A DNA stretch of 43,645 nt from Gardnerella massiliensis (GCF_003408845.1 NZ_LRTV01000006.1:1-43645); one strand, 5' to 3'. Shown: positions 17,983 through 27,990, counted from the stretch's first letter. The notes: generated by a model not told the origin, from the sequence alone. Numbers and translations are program-made.

Positions 17983-18092
17983 AATTTATTTCGTTGCCGT
18001 ATATACACTTAGATATACGTTCAGCGACATACTTTTAAACGTTATTTTAGATGTTATTTTTAGACGTTACCTCTAACGTAACGTTCGTTTTT

Positions 18093-19295
18093 TTACGCGT
18101 GTGCGTCCCTTTGCGCTACAGCAAACGCACGCATACGCGCTACGCCTTCTCGAAGATCTTCCTCTTTTCCAGCATACGAAAGCCGCACAAAACCGCTTCC
18201 TTCTGCGCCAAACGCTTCACCTGGAACTACAGCAACCTTTGCTTCTTCAAGAAGTTTCCTACTAAATTCTTGGGAACTTAAACCTGTTGGACGTACGTCA
18301 ACAAAAGCGTAGAACGCTCCCTGAGGTTCCACCATCTGCAAAGCGTCGCAATCTGCCAAGCCTTCCATAACTAAGCGTCGTTTCTTGCGATACTCTTCCC
18401 TCATTGCTCGCACATGATCTTGTGGTCCTGTAAGTGCTGCCACTGCGCCGTACTGAGCAGTGGAATTTACGGAGGAATGCATCATTTCCGCAATTTTACT
18501 TGTCTGCTCAATAACATGACTTGGCGCAAGTATATAGCCTATTCTCCATCCAGTCATTGCGTATGTTTTTGACAAACTTTCCACAATAATAGTGCGATCT
18601 TTCATGCCGTCGGCTGCGGCAATAGAAGGTGCTACGGCATCGCCAACGGGTTCAGTTTCAGGACTGCTGGCAAAAACAAACGGGTGGTAAACTTCGTCAG
18701 AAATAACCCACAAATCAAATTCGTGGCAAAGTTTTGCGATTTCTGCGAGTTCTTCAGCACTGGTAACAGCGCCCGTTGGATTTCCTGGAGAGTTGATGAT
18801 GATAGCGCGAGTGCGAGGAGTTATTGCTTTGCGAATTTCCTCGGCGTTCACGTGCATACCATGCTCGGGCTTAAGCGCAACCGTTACTGGAGTTGCGTCG
18901 CACATCAATACTTCAGCGTCGTAAGAAGTAAAGTATGGTGAAGGGATAATAACTTCGTCGCCTGGGTCAACTACTGCCTTAATTGCCAGGTATAAGCCGA
19001 TAGTAGCGCCGTCGACTGCTTGAATTTCCGTGTTTGCGTCGTAGTGCAAGCCTTTTACGCGACTGGTGTAATCAATTGCGGCTTTACGAAATTCTGGTAT
19101 GCCTAGCACGTCTGTATATTTTGTTTTTCCTGCTTGTAAAGATGCGCAAGCTGCTTCAACAATGTGAGCCGATGCGGTTTCGCCTGGTTCACCTAAGCAC
19201 AGAGAAATAGCGTCTGGTATTTGTTCTACGCGGTCAAATACGTCTCGAATGCCGGAGCGGGGTATTTCAGTTGCGTGTTTTGCCACTGTTGCCAT
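18093..19295 (-). CDS. Class I/II pyridoxal-phosphate aminotransferase
   Basis: This 400-residue fold-type I enzyme shows LCLGEPGETA near the N-terminus, TPRTRAIIINSPGNPTGAV (substrate and cofactor contacts), LWVISDEVYHPF and VESLSKTYAMTGWRIGYI. The lysine in SLSKT (about residue 240) forms the Schiff base. The C-terminal FVRLSYAG carries the substrate-carboxylate arginine. It could act on aspartate, alanine or aromatic keto acids. An AGGAGG ribosome site precedes the start. It is divergent from an Lrp/AsnC regulator, whose neighbour is chorismate mutase; that context favours an amino-acid aminotransferase under Lrp-type control. The exact substrate is not determinable. Confidence 0.88.
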   Translation of the reverse strand: MATVAKHATEIPRSGIRDVFDRVEQIPDAISLCLGEPGETASAHIVEAACASLQAGKTKYTDVLGIPEFRKAAIDYTSRVKGLHYDANTEIQAVDGATIGLYLAIKAVVDPGDEVIIPSPYFTSYDAEVLMCDATPVTVALKPEHGMHVNAEEIRKAITPRTRAIIINSPGNPTGAVTSAEELAEIAKLCHEFDLWVISDEVYHPFVFASSPETEPVGDAVAPSIAAADGMKDRTIIVESLSKTYAMTGWRIGYILAPSHVIEQTSKIAEMMHSSVNSTAQYGAVAALTGPQDHVRAMREEYRKKRRLVMEGLADCDALQMVEPQGAFYAFVDVRPTGLSSQEFSRKLLEEAKVAVVPGEAFGAEGSGFVRLSYAGKEEDLREGVARMRAFAVAQRDAHA

Positions 19296-19629
19296 CGTTA
19301 AGTCCTCCTGTATTTTTGTGATTATTGTTTCGTTATATGCAAGTTGCTTGCTAAGAAAAGTTTAATTTTTTATTTTTATAAAACTTTTCGATAAAGTTAT
19401 AGTTTTTCCTAAGTTTTTTAATAATATAGTACATATTTTCAGTAATGGTGGAAAAATAACGAAATTGAAACACAAAGTTAATGCTTTTAATATATACTTT
19501 TTCAAGTTGGTGTAACTTTTTTACATAATTCTGTTCTTTTTCTGTAAAAAATACGGTAACATAAAGGTGGCTGCAAGGTAGCGCAAGAAGAGGATCTCAA
19601 TTTTGCGTCGGTGGGAGAATGGAGGACTC
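19296..19629. promoter_or_regulatory. Divergent promoter region with an AT-rich inverted repeat
   Basis: This very AT-rich spacer separates the aminotransferase and the Lrp-family gene. AAAAGTTT at 19356-19363 is mirrored by AAACTTTT at 19381-19388, and CTAAGAAAA/TTTTTCCTAAG-like segments flank it. It is a plausible binding region for the adjacent Lrp/AsnC protein, but there is no direct evidence. Confidence 0.4.
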
Positions 19630-20094
19630 ATGACAGAAACTCCTCATAAAGTTGAAAATAACGCTATGGTTATGGATTCGACTGATGCCGTTATCGTAGA
19701 TATTCTTGAACATGATGGTCGAGCGACGTTGACGCGTTTGGCAAAAGCTTCAGGTTTATCGGTTTCCGCTGTACAATCGCGCGTTCAAAAGCTTGAGCGC
19801 AAAGGTGTTATTACCGGGTATCGAGCTCTTATCGATTACGAGCGTCGTGGTTTGCCGGTGAGTGCATTTGTGTCTGTTACGCCGCTTGATTTCGGTCAGG
19901 AAGCGACGATTCCTAATAAATTGCGAGATATTCCAGGCATTGAGGCGTGCTATTCGATTACTGGTAGTCCGAGCTTCATGCTGGTCGTGCGCGTTGCAAC
20001 TCCTAGCAAGTTGGAGGAGCTTATTAATACGATTCATCGTATTGTACCTGTTAGCACCGAAACTACTATGGTTTTGCAAACGTATTTCGATTAG
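19630..20094 (+). CDS. Lrp/AsnC family transcriptional regulator
   Basis: This 154-residue regulator has a winged helix-turn-helix at about 18-65 (DILEHDGRATLTRLAKASGL, SVSAVQSRVQKLERKGVI). A C-terminal RAM ligand-sensing domain follows (about 75-150; VSAFVSVTPLD, IPGIEACYSITGSPSFMLVV). These proteins bind amino acids and wrap DNA as octamers. I chose ATG 19630 because GGAGG lies at 19621-19625; a TTG at 19603 would add nine residues upstream of that site. The neighbours (a divergent aminotransferase, and chorismate mutase 21 bases downstream) suggest it controls amino-acid metabolism, and probably itself. Confidence 0.92.
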   Translation: MTETPHKVENNAMVMDSTDAVIVDILEHDGRATLTRLAKASGLSVSAVQSRVQKLERKGVITGYRALIDYERRGLPVSAFVSVTPLDFGQEATIPNKLRDIPGIEACYSITGSPSFMLVVRVATPSKLEELINTIHRIVPVSTETTMVLQTYFD

Positions 20095-20115
20095 AAGATT
20101 TTCTACGATTTAACT

Positions 20116-20454
20116 ATGCGTAATTTTGCTGATACGACGATTGACGCACACGGTTCTTCTTCTGTTTGTTGCAATGATGCTGCAGAGAAGATTTCTGTGC
20201 TGCGTCAATCGATTGATAATATTGACAACGCTGTGATTGCGCTGTTAGCTGAACGTTTTAAGATTACTCAGCGTGTCGGCGAGATTAAAGCTGAGGCTGG
20301 TTTTGCGCCTGCGGATATGAAGCGTGAAGAGCAGCAAGTGCAGCGCTTGCTAAAACTCGCAGATGCGGCTGGTTTGGATCCGTCTCTTGCTTTAAAATAT
20401 CACGAATTTGTGGTTACGGAAGCCAAGAAACGTCACCAGCAAATGCAGTCCTGA
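20116..20454 (+). CDS. Chorismate mutase (AroQ class)
   Basis: This 112-residue all-helical enzyme converts chorismate to prephenate for phenylalanine and tyrosine. The AroQ pattern is seen as LRQSIDNIDNAVIALLAERFKITQRVGEIK at about 32-61, with the active-site Arg and Lys in the expected positions. KREEQQVQRLLKLA follows, and the C-terminal helix ends VTEAKKRHQQMQS. It has no fused prephenate dehydratase. The 30-residue N-terminal extension is unconserved. It lies 21 bases after the Lrp gene, with no strong ribosome site, so it is probably in the same transcript. Confidence 0.88.
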   Translation: MRNFADTTIDAHGSSSVCCNDAAEKISVLRQSIDNIDNAVIALLAERFKITQRVGEIKAEAGFAPADMKREEQQVQRLLKLADAAGLDPSLALKYHEFVVTEAKKRHQQMQS

Positions 20455-20504
20455 AGTTATAACTAGGGTGGTTATAACTTATAACTAGGGTAGTTATAAC
20501 TAGG
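20455..20504 (+). repeat. GTTATAACTAGGGT-type repeats after chorismate mutase
   Basis: The palindrome GTTATAAC with the tail TAGGGTG or TAGGGTA occurs three to four times in tandem immediately after the stop codon. A related sequence (GTTATATAACTAGG) recurs at 20637-20650 before the aldolase gene. It could be slippage-generated or an operator cluster. Confidence 0.6.
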
Positions 20505-20677
20505 ATTGTGGTGTAATATCGCAATAACGCAATGGCATAGTATCGTAACGATTTAGTGACGTAACTTTTCAAATCGCGCCAGCGAAATAACTATTCGCAG
20601 TTAACTTATGTAGTGTATATGTAATGTTTTTGTGTAGTTATATAACTAGGTGGCTTACGAAGGCGGATAATAAAAAT

Positions 20678-21733
20678 ATGAGTATCGCAACAGTTGAACG
20701 TTATGCGCACATGCTTGATTCAGCAAGTCGTGGCGGCTACGCATATCCTGCTATTAATGTTACCAGCACACAAACTCTTAATGCAGCGTTGCAAGGTTTC
20801 GCTGAAGCTGAGTCCGATGGCATTATTCAAGTGTCAGTTGGCGGGTCAGCATATTTTTCCGGTCAATCAGTGAATAATCGTGTAGTAGGCTCGATTGCTT
20901 TTGCTCAGTTTGCGCACGAAGTTGCTGCGCAATACCCGAATATTACTGTTGCCTTGCATACGGATCACTGCGCTGAGCCTTACTTGGATGATTGGATGCG
21001 TCCGTTGCTTGCTCATGAGGCTGCGCAAGTAAAAAGGGGTGAGGAACCGCTGTTCCAATCGCACATGTGGGATGGTTCTACCGTGAATCTGAAACATAAT
21101 TTGGATATTGCTCAAGAATTACTTGAGGCTTCGCAGCGGGCGCGCACTATTCTTGAGATTGAAATTGGCGTAGTTGGTGGCGAAGAAGATGGCCATCGTG
21201 CGGATATTGACGAACGCCTGTATTCTACTCCTGAAGATGCTATGCAAGTTGTGGAAAGATTGGGCTTAGGCGAGCGTGGTCGATATATGGCTGCGTTTAC
21301 TTTTGGCAACGTTCATGGAGCGTATAAGCCTGGAGTGGTGAAGTTGCGTCCGCAATTGCTCCAAGAGATTCAGCAAGAGGTGTACAAGCGGTACCAATCT
21401 ATTTGTGATACGCGTTCTTTTGGTGCGTCTCAGAAGCCATTTTTGCTTGTATTCCATGGTGGTTCGGGCTCGGAACCTGAAGATATTGCGGAAGCTGTAC
21501 GTTACGGCGTAGTGAAAATGAATATTGACACGGATACGCAATATGCTTTTACGCGTGCAATTGCTGGGCATATGTTCCGTAATTATGATGCAGTTTTGAA
21601 AATTGACGGTGAAGTTGGAGAAAAGAAGCTGTATGATCCTCGATCTTGGGGTCGTGAGGCCGAAAAAGCTATGGCTCAGCGTGTAGTAGAGGCGTGTGTG
21701 CAGTTAGGATCTGCCGGTAAAGCGTTGAAATAA
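20678..21733 (+). CDS. fba: Class II fructose-bisphosphate aldolase
   Basis: This 351-residue zinc enzyme cleaves fructose-1,6-bisphosphate. Metal and substrate residues are visible in VALHTDHCAEPYLDDW (Asp-His), GVVGGEEDG, FTFGNVHGAYKPG (His), LVFHGGSGS (His) and VKMNIDTDTQYAF. The spacing and length match long class II (class IIA) aldolases. ATG 20678 fits the family's N-terminus and has GAAGGCGG upstream (20659-20666); an ATG further upstream adds 18 unlikely residues. Bifidobacteriaceae ferment hexose mainly by the phosphoketolase shunt, so this enzyme may serve gluconeogenesis or a partial glycolysis. Confidence 0.95.
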   Translation: MSIATVERYAHMLDSASRGGYAYPAINVTSTQTLNAALQGFAEAESDGIIQVSVGGSAYFSGQSVNNRVVGSIAFAQFAHEVAAQYPNITVALHTDHCAEPYLDDWMRPLLAHEAAQVKRGEEPLFQSHMWDGSTVNLKHNLDIAQELLEASQRARTILEIEIGVVGGEEDGHRADIDERLYSTPEDAMQVVERLGLGERGRYMAAFTFGNVHGAYKPGVVKLRPQLLQEIQQEVYKRYQSICDTRSFGASQKPFLLVFHGGSGSEPEDIAEAVRYGVVKMNIDTDTQYAFTRAIAGHMFRNYDAVLKIDGEVGEKKLYDPRSWGREAEKAMAQRVVEACVQLGSAGKALK

Positions 21734-21790
21734 TATTTTTTAACGTTTTATGTTTTCTTTGTTGCGTATTCGGTAGGGGCTTAGCGATAG

Positions 21791-23152
<1,362 letters not shown>

Positions 23153-23198
23153 CATAGTTGATATGTAGGCGGCATAATTTTGGTGAGATAACGTATCG

Positions 23199-23228
23199 AA
23201 ACGACACTTCTTTGCGAGGTGTCGTTTT
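23199..23228 (+). terminator. Terminator after purA
   Basis: AAACGACAC and GTGTCGTTT form a 9-bp stem with an 11-base loop, ending in TTTT, just before the crcB pair. Confidence 0.75.
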
Positions 23229-23260
23229 GGTTTATAGCGAGAGTTTTGAAAAGGGTGAAA

Positions 23261-23764
23261 ATGAGTAAAATAGGCGAAAAAAACCGACAAAATAACCGCC
23301 GCTTATATTTGTTAGTTTTTATTGGCGGCACGTGCGGAGCGTTTGTACGTGGAGTAATTTCTTCCTGCACACACGTAATTAGTTCAGTAGACAAGCAATC
23401 TTCTATATTCGGGCAGCTTACTTTAGGTACATTTTTGTCCAATATGATTGCGTGCTTCATTTTCGCTCTCGTCACTGCAATATCGGTTAAAGCGCTATCT
23501 CAAGAAAAGCAAATTTTGTACAAATATGCGCTAGGAACGGGGTTTTGTGGCGGATTGTCAACGATGTCTACTTTTGCATTTGAAGGTGCGGTATCTTTTA
23601 TGGCTCCGCGCGCGACGTTTGCTATTGTAGGTATGATTTTTTCTCTGATTTTTGGCGTTGTTATGGCGTTTGTTGGCAATTGGATTGGCTCAGGAATTGC
23701 GAAGCATATTAACGGAAAACGAGAGCAAGCTGTTGCAGAAACTAGTACGAAGGTGGTGAAGTGA
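23261..23764 (+). CDS. crcB: Fluoride channel subunit CrcB/Fluc (first of pair)
   Basis: This 167-residue membrane protein has four spans and the Fluc signatures: GGTCGAFVRG near the N-terminus, GTFLSNMIACFIFAL (the pore Asn), and GTGFCGGLSTMSTFAFEG (the phenylalanine/threonine box and central sodium site). CrcB dimers export toxic fluoride passively. ATG 23261 follows AAGGGTG; an in-frame ATG at 23219 would add 14 residues across the preceding terminator. It overlaps the second crcB by one base (TGATG), so the two are translated together and probably form a heterodimer. Confidence 0.92.
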   Translation: MSKIGEKNRQNNRRLYLLVFIGGTCGAFVRGVISSCTHVISSVDKQSSIFGQLTLGTFLSNMIACFIFALVTAISVKALSQEKQILYKYALGTGFCGGLSTMSTFAFEGAVSFMAPRATFAIVGMIFSLIFGVVMAFVGNWIGSGIAKHINGKREQAVAETSTKVVK

Positions 23765-24174
23765 TGAATTCTTTATACATTTTCATTATGTTTGTGTTGC
23801 CTTGCTTTTTTGGCGGTTTAGGCGCTGTTTTAAGATGCGCGATGACTAAAAAAATTTCCACTTCACACGTCAGTGAAGTTCCTGTTGCGACTTTGTTTAT
23901 TAATTGCTTAGCTTCGTTTGTTTTAGGCGTTGTGTCTAATGTTTTCATGGTTACGGTAACAATTTTTGGAGCTAATTTTGTTTATTTGATGATTTTGGGT
24001 TTTTTGGGCGGATTTTCAACTTTTTCCACCGCTATTTTTGAAGGTGTGCATCTTATTCAATCCAAGCGTATAAAAGAGGGCCTTTTCCTACTTGTTGCAG
24101 AGCTGATTGCGCCATTTTTGTCTGCTTCTGTTGGCTATGTTGGCTCTCAAATTTTGCTACTTTCGTTGGTTTAG
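23764..24174 (+). CDS. crcB: Fluoride channel subunit CrcB/Fluc (second of pair)
   Basis: This 136-residue, four-span protein has GGLGAVLRCAMTK, VATLFINCLASFVLGV (pore Asn) and LGFLGGFSTFSTAIFEG, the full set of Fluc channel motifs. ATG 23764 overlaps the stop of the first crcB and has AAGGTGG upstream; a GTG at 23761 is the alternative. Paired crcB genes in Gram-positive bacteria usually encode obligate heterodimers of antiparallel subunits. The ClC gene follows after 18 bases. No fluoride riboswitch was recognised upstream of the pair. Confidence 0.92.
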   Translation: MNSLYIFIMFVLPCFFGGLGAVLRCAMTKKISTSHVSEVPVATLFINCLASFVLGVVSNVFMVTVTIFGANFVYLMILGFLGGFSTFSTAIFEGVHLIQSKRIKEGLFLLVAELIAPFLSASVGYVGSQILLLSLV

Positions 24175-24192
24175 TATTGGAAAAATAGGGAT

Positions 24193-25533
24193 ATGGTTAA
24201 TGTTGTGCGTGGATTAGTTGCGCGAGTACGTGGTGCTTTAACTCAGCTTCGCTGGAAAGTAATAATTTCTGGCGTATTTATTGGCATAGTTTCTGGTTCT
24301 CTTGTTGCACTTTACAGGCTTGGCATTGAATGTGGCACAGATTTTGCGCGCTGGGTGTATTTGCAGGTTTGGCACAATATGTGGTGGCTTGTAGTGTGCT
24401 TGGTTTTTGCTGTTATTTTTGGGCTTGTTATTGGTTGGATGAGTCTTAAAGAAAGCATGGCTTCCGGAAGTGGCATTCCGCAAGTTGTTGGCTATGTTAA
24501 TCGCGGATTGAATATGCGTTGGCATACTATTTTGCCGGTTCGATTCGTTGCTGGTTTGCTTGGTTCTTTGTTTGGATTGTCTCTTGGTCGTGAAGGCCCG
24601 TCGATTCAGATTGGTGCTTGCGGCGCGCAAATGTTGTCTAGAATATTCCGCAAGGGTAAGCGTAACGATATTCAAGAGCATTATGTGGTAACCGCTGGAG
24701 CTGCTGCTGGGCTTTCTGCAGCATTTTCTGCGCCACTTTCTGGTGTTATGTTTGCGTTGGAAGAAGTTCAGCATGGCATATCTTCTACGGTTTTGATGGG
24801 TGCTGCTGTCGCTTCTCTTTTTGCTGATTTTGTTTCTCAAACTTGTTTTGGGTTGCGTCCTGTGCTTGATTTTGGGCAGATTCCGGATTTGCCTATGGGC
24901 CTGCATTTTTGGCTGATTCCTCTGGGTATTTTTGCTGGTTTTGTAGGTTCTTTAATGAACCGTTCGCTTCTTGGTTTGCAAACTTTGTATGGTTATTTGC
25001 CTAAGTGGATGCCGGTTGTTGTTGCTTGTTTAATTGCGATACCTGTGGGTTTGTTCTTGCCGGAAGTGCTTGGTGGCGGTGCTAATCTTGTGCGACTTTC
25101 GGAATATGGAAAAATAAGTATAGTTATGCTGTGCTTGCTGTTCGTTGCAAAAATGCTTTTTACTTCAACGAGTTTCGGTTGTGGTGCTCCGGGTGGTATT
25201 TTTATGCCGATTCTTGCCGTAGGTGCGCTTGCAGGTGGAGTGGCAGCGCGGAGTATTACGAGTATTCCTGTTTTTGGCGTCGACGCTAGGTTTGTGTCTG
25301 TGTTTGCGGTATGCGTAATGGCTGGCACGCTGTCGGCTTCTGTAAAAGCGCCGTTGACTTCTATTCTGCTCACTGTGGAAATGTCTGGAACAATGATTCA
25401 CACGTTGCCTGTTGCGGCTTCTGCTTTTATTGCGCTGCTTGTGTCGGATATGTTGCATACGAAACCAATTTATGGTGAGTTGCTGGAACGATATATGCAG
25501 ACTCATGGTGATCTTGTGTTACAAAATGCGTGA
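24193..25533 (+). CDS. ClC family chloride/proton antiporter
   Basis: This 446-residue transporter carries the ClC filter motifs: GSGIPQVVGY (about 93-102), GREGPSIQIGA (about 134-144; its Glu is the external gate) and GCGAPGGIFMPI. KPIYGELLERY holds the central tyrosine. FSAPLSGVMFALEEV has the internal proton glutamate, which suggests an H+/Cl- exchanger rather than a channel. The filter has Ser in GSGIP, not the Met seen in fluoride-selective ClC-F, so chloride is the likelier substrate despite the crcB neighbours. No CBS domains follow. It is probably co-transcribed with crcB. Confidence 0.92.
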   Translation: MVNVVRGLVARVRGALTQLRWKVIISGVFIGIVSGSLVALYRLGIECGTDFARWVYLQVWHNMWWLVVCLVFAVIFGLVIGWMSLKESMASGSGIPQVVGYVNRGLNMRWHTILPVRFVAGLLGSLFGLSLGREGPSIQIGACGAQMLSRIFRKGKRNDIQEHYVVTAGAAAGLSAAFSAPLSGVMFALEEVQHGISSTVLMGAAVASLFADFVSQTCFGLRPVLDFGQIPDLPMGLHFWLIPLGIFAGFVGSLMNRSLLGLQTLYGYLPKWMPVVVACLIAIPVGLFLPEVLGGGANLVRLSEYGKISIVMLCLLFVAKMLFTSTSFGCGAPGGIFMPILAVGALAGGVAARSITSIPVFGVDARFVSVFAVCVMAGTLSASVKAPLTSILLTVEMSGTMIHTLPVAASAFIALLVSDMLHTKPIYGELLERYMQTHGDLVLQNA

Positions 25534-25561
25534 TATGCGTTATGCTTTGCAAAGCGCGCTA

Positions 25562-25570
25562 TGTGGATAA
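25562..25570 (-). promoter_or_regulatory. DnaA-box consensus upstream of tadZ
   Basis: TGTGGATAA is the reverse complement of TTATCCACA. A second site, AAGCTTTTAACCACA at 25597-25611, closely resembles the core of the 22-bp element found before gatC and flp. Both lie within 100 bases of the tadZ start. Confidence 0.45.
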
Positions 25571-25661
25571 GTTTTGTTGAATTTTCAACGTTTCTTAAGC
25601 TTTTAACCACAATGGTTGCGTAACCTTGCGCACTTGCCGCTTCATGCGTTTCAATAGGCGC

Positions 25662-26900
25662 ATGAGTATGAATACGAATAATAAATTTGTTTATGCGGAA
25701 AATAGTGCCGATAATCGTATTGGCAGTTGCGCTAGTACTTACGCAAGTACTTACGCAAGTGACGTACAGCTGAGACAACGGTATGCGTATTCCCCTCCAA
25801 CTATTGCTGGCGGCGAACGTAACGCACTGTCTGAAGTAGCTACTTTGCATGAATCTATCTCACGCAAAGAAGTTGGCGCGTTGGATGATTGCACCATTAT
25901 GACAACTGTTTCACCCACTGGCGCTACGTCGTCGAGCGAGCTTTCTAATACTACTGAACTATCAAACGAATCGTTGCAGCCGTTGCCGTCGAATATTGTG
26001 GTGGGAACTGCTGCTACGGACGGTATTGGTCTTAGTACTTCGCTTGCTCTTCTTGCGCGGCATATGAGCGATGCAGGTTATCGGGTTGCTCTTATTGACG
26101 CTGATTTAGCGCATGGCGGTTTAGACGTGTTGCTGGGATTGGAAGATGATGAGGGCAGACGTCTGCAAGAGGTAGAAGCTCCGCTAGGGCGTTGTGATGG
26201 TTATGTGTTGAGCAACGAGTTAATCCACTGGAGTGGGGTTGATGTGCTCGCTTTTGCGCCATGGCAAGGTGTGAAGCCGGATCCTTGGGTTGTTGAAGCG
26301 GCTATTCGTGCGCTTGCTGAAGTTTACGATGTAGTTGTAGTGGATATTGGTGCTGGTGATTCTGCGAAACAAATGTATCAGGCGATTCCGCAGCTTGTTC
26401 GTGCTGCCACGGTAGCTGCTGTTGAGTTGTCGGTACTTGATTTAGCCCGTTTTCGTGCATACATGAAGACGTTGCGTGATACGTATGGCAGTGACGTGTT
26501 CGCTGGCGCTTTTACAATGTTGGGGCTTGCTCCTCGCGGATTAACTCAGCGAGCGTACGTGTTGGATGTCGACGAAGCGGCACAATATTTGTCAACTTCA
26601 CTACTTGGTGCACTTCCGCACGTTTCTCGTCTTTACACGGATATGATAGGTGGCTACGGTATTCGCAATGTACCTTCATCTATGGAATCAACAATAAAAC
26701 AGTTAGAACGTTGGCTTTTGGAGAATGCTATGTCGTATGCGAGCAATTCTTCTGCTCGGTACGGTCGTTCTCAATATAACGGGTGTACTCAATATAACGG
26801 CCGTTCTCAATATAGACGTACGTCGAAAACTGGTGCCCAAGCTCATGCTAGGCGCTCGCAACGTAACACTTCTCAATATAGGGGAGGCAAGTATGCGTGA
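25662..26900 (+). CDS. tadZ: TadZ/CpaE-like pilus-localisation ATPase
   Basis: This protein of about 412 residues has a MinD/ParA-like domain. The nucleotide loop is divergent (VVGTAATDGIGLSTSLALLARHM, about 121-143), with Ile-Gly-Leu-Ser-Thr in place of GGVGKT. ALIDADLAHGGLDVLLGLE and VYDVVVVDIGAGDS resemble the Walker A-prime and B segments. TadZ/CpaE proteins place the Tad pilus machine at a cell pole; actinobacterial forms are sometimes called Ssd. Residues 1-110 and the C-terminal 50 are low-complexity, with 12-bp and 18-bp tandem repeats. The start is uncertain (ATG 25662 or 25668). It overlaps tadA by eight bases. Confidence 0.8.
   Translation: MSMNTNNKFVYAENSADNRIGSCASTYASTYASDVQLRQRYAYSPPTIAGGERNALSEVATLHESISRKEVGALDDCTIMTTVSPTGATSSSELSNTTELSNESLQPLPSNIVVGTAATDGIGLSTSLALLARHMSDAGYRVALIDADLAHGGLDVLLGLEDDEGRRLQEVEAPLGRCDGYVLSNELIHWSGVDVLAFAPWQGVKPDPWVVEAAIRALAEVYDVVVVDIGAGDSAKQMYQAIPQLVRAATVAAVELSVLDLARFRAYMKTLRDTYGSDVFAGAFTMLGLAPRGLTQRAYVLDVDEAAQYLSTSLLGALPHVSRLYTDMIGGYGIRNVPSSMESTIKQLERWLLENAMSYASNSSARYGRSQYNGCTQYNGRSQYRRTSKTGAQAHARRSQRNTSQYRGGKYA
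25734..25757 (+). repeat. 12-bp tandem repeat in tadZ, 2 copies
   Basis: AGTACTTACGCA is present twice head to tail and encodes the STYASTYAS stretch of the N-terminal linker. Confidence 0.75.
26766..26819 (+). repeat. 18-bp tandem repeat in tadZ, 3 copies
   Basis: Three units of CGTTCTCAATATAACGGG (with changes) encode R/C-S/T-Q-Y-N-G repeats in the tyrosine/arginine-rich C-terminal tail. CTCAATATAG recurs at 26873-26882. Confidence 0.75.
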
Positions 26901-27990
26901 ACAAGTTGTTCGTGATTTAGATTTTGGTATATTACAAGAATTTGCTAGCGACAAGCGTGTTACCGATATAGTGGTGAGCGAGAGGGGTCGAGTGTGGGTG
27001 GATTATGGCAAAGGTTTGTGCGAACGTGCTATGCGAGTGCCGTTAAAAAACCCTGCATTATTGCGAGAATACGCAGTGTGGTTGTGTGCGCAGGTTGGTA
27101 AAAGGCTGGATGATGCGTGCCCTATTGCTGATGCTTCAAGCAATTCGGGCATTCGTATTCATGCTGTGCTTGCTCCGGTAGTTGCGCAAGGTGCTGCTCT
27201 TTCTATTCGATTTCCGTCACCGCAGCATTACGATTTGCTGTCTTTAAGCAACCAAGGTATGTTTCCTCAGGAGCTTATTGCTGTACTCAGCTCACTCGTG
27301 CGGCTAAGAGCCAATATTGTTATTACGGGAAGTACTGGTTCGGGTAAAACTACGTTGATGAAGGCTTTGCTTGCGGATGCCAATAAGGATGATCGTATTG
27401 TTTCTGTGGAAGAAACGCGTGAGTTGGGAGAACTTACGGCAAATCATGTGTCGCTCAGCGTTCGCGAGGCGAATGTTGAGGGGGCAGGTGAAATTGGGCT
27501 TTCTCAATTGGTAAAAGCAACGTTGAGAATGCGTCCGGATCGTATTATTTTGGGCGAATGTCGAGGAGAAGAAATTGCGGATTTACTTCGCGTTTTTACT
27601 TCCGGGCATAAAGGTGGTATGACGACGCTTCATGCGGATCAGGTGGAGAAAGTTCCTGCAAGACTTATGGCTTTAGGTTTGCTTGCAAAATTGGAGCCTC
27701 AGGCATTGTGCGCGTTGGCAGCTGGGGCGTTTGATGTTGTTATTCACGTTGAGCGCGCTAACGATGGTAAGCGTATGATTCGTGAGATTGGCGTATTGCA
27801 ATCATTATCGGGTGGCTCGGGTTTGCAGGGTATTCCTGTATTACAGCTTAATCGTGATTCGCGTGGGGGCGTTGCTATAAATGCGACGATGGCGTGGGCT
27901 GATTTTGCTAAGAAGTGGCAGATTCCGGAAGATATTACTACTGTTCGCCATGCGACGGTGGGTGAGTGTCAACTTGCGGAATATGTGTAG
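26893..27990 (+). CDS. tadA: TadA/CpaF pilus assembly ATPase
   Basis: This 365-residue secretion ATPase powers Tad pilus assembly. Walker A is ITGSTGSGKTTLMK (about 142-155), the Asp box is RIVSVEETRELG, Walker B is RPDRIILGECRGEE and the His box is GMTTLHAD. An N-terminal domain of about 130 residues precedes it (DKRVTDIVVSERGRVWVDYG). ATG 26893 has GGGGAGG upstream and lies inside the end of tadZ. It is shorter than proteobacterial CpaF, as is usual in actinobacterial loci. Confidence 0.93.
   Translation: MREQVVRDLDFGILQEFASDKRVTDIVVSERGRVWVDYGKGLCERAMRVPLKNPALLREYAVWLCAQVGKRLDDACPIADASSNSGIRIHAVLAPVVAQGAALSIRFPSPQHYDLLSLSNQGMFPQELIAVLSSLVRLRANIVITGSTGSGKTTLMKALLADANKDDRIVSVEETRELGELTANHVSLSVREANVEGAGEIGLSQLVKATLRMRPDRIILGECRGEEIADLLRVFTSGHKGGMTTLHADQVEKVPARLMALGLLAKLEPQALCALAAGAFDVVIHVERANDGKRMIREIGVLQSLSGGSGLQGIPVLQLNRDSRGGVAINATMAWADFAKKWQIPEDITTVRHATVGECQLAEYV

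Noticed and set aside
23155..23260. Fluoride riboswitch before crcB
   Set aside because: The spacer is short and mostly occupied by the purA terminator. The conserved fluoride-aptamer segments were not recognised by eye.
24193..25533. Fluoride-specific ClC-F
   Set aside because: The filter has Ser (GSGIP) and the canonical GREGP, which are chloride-type. Only the crcB neighbours suggested fluoride.
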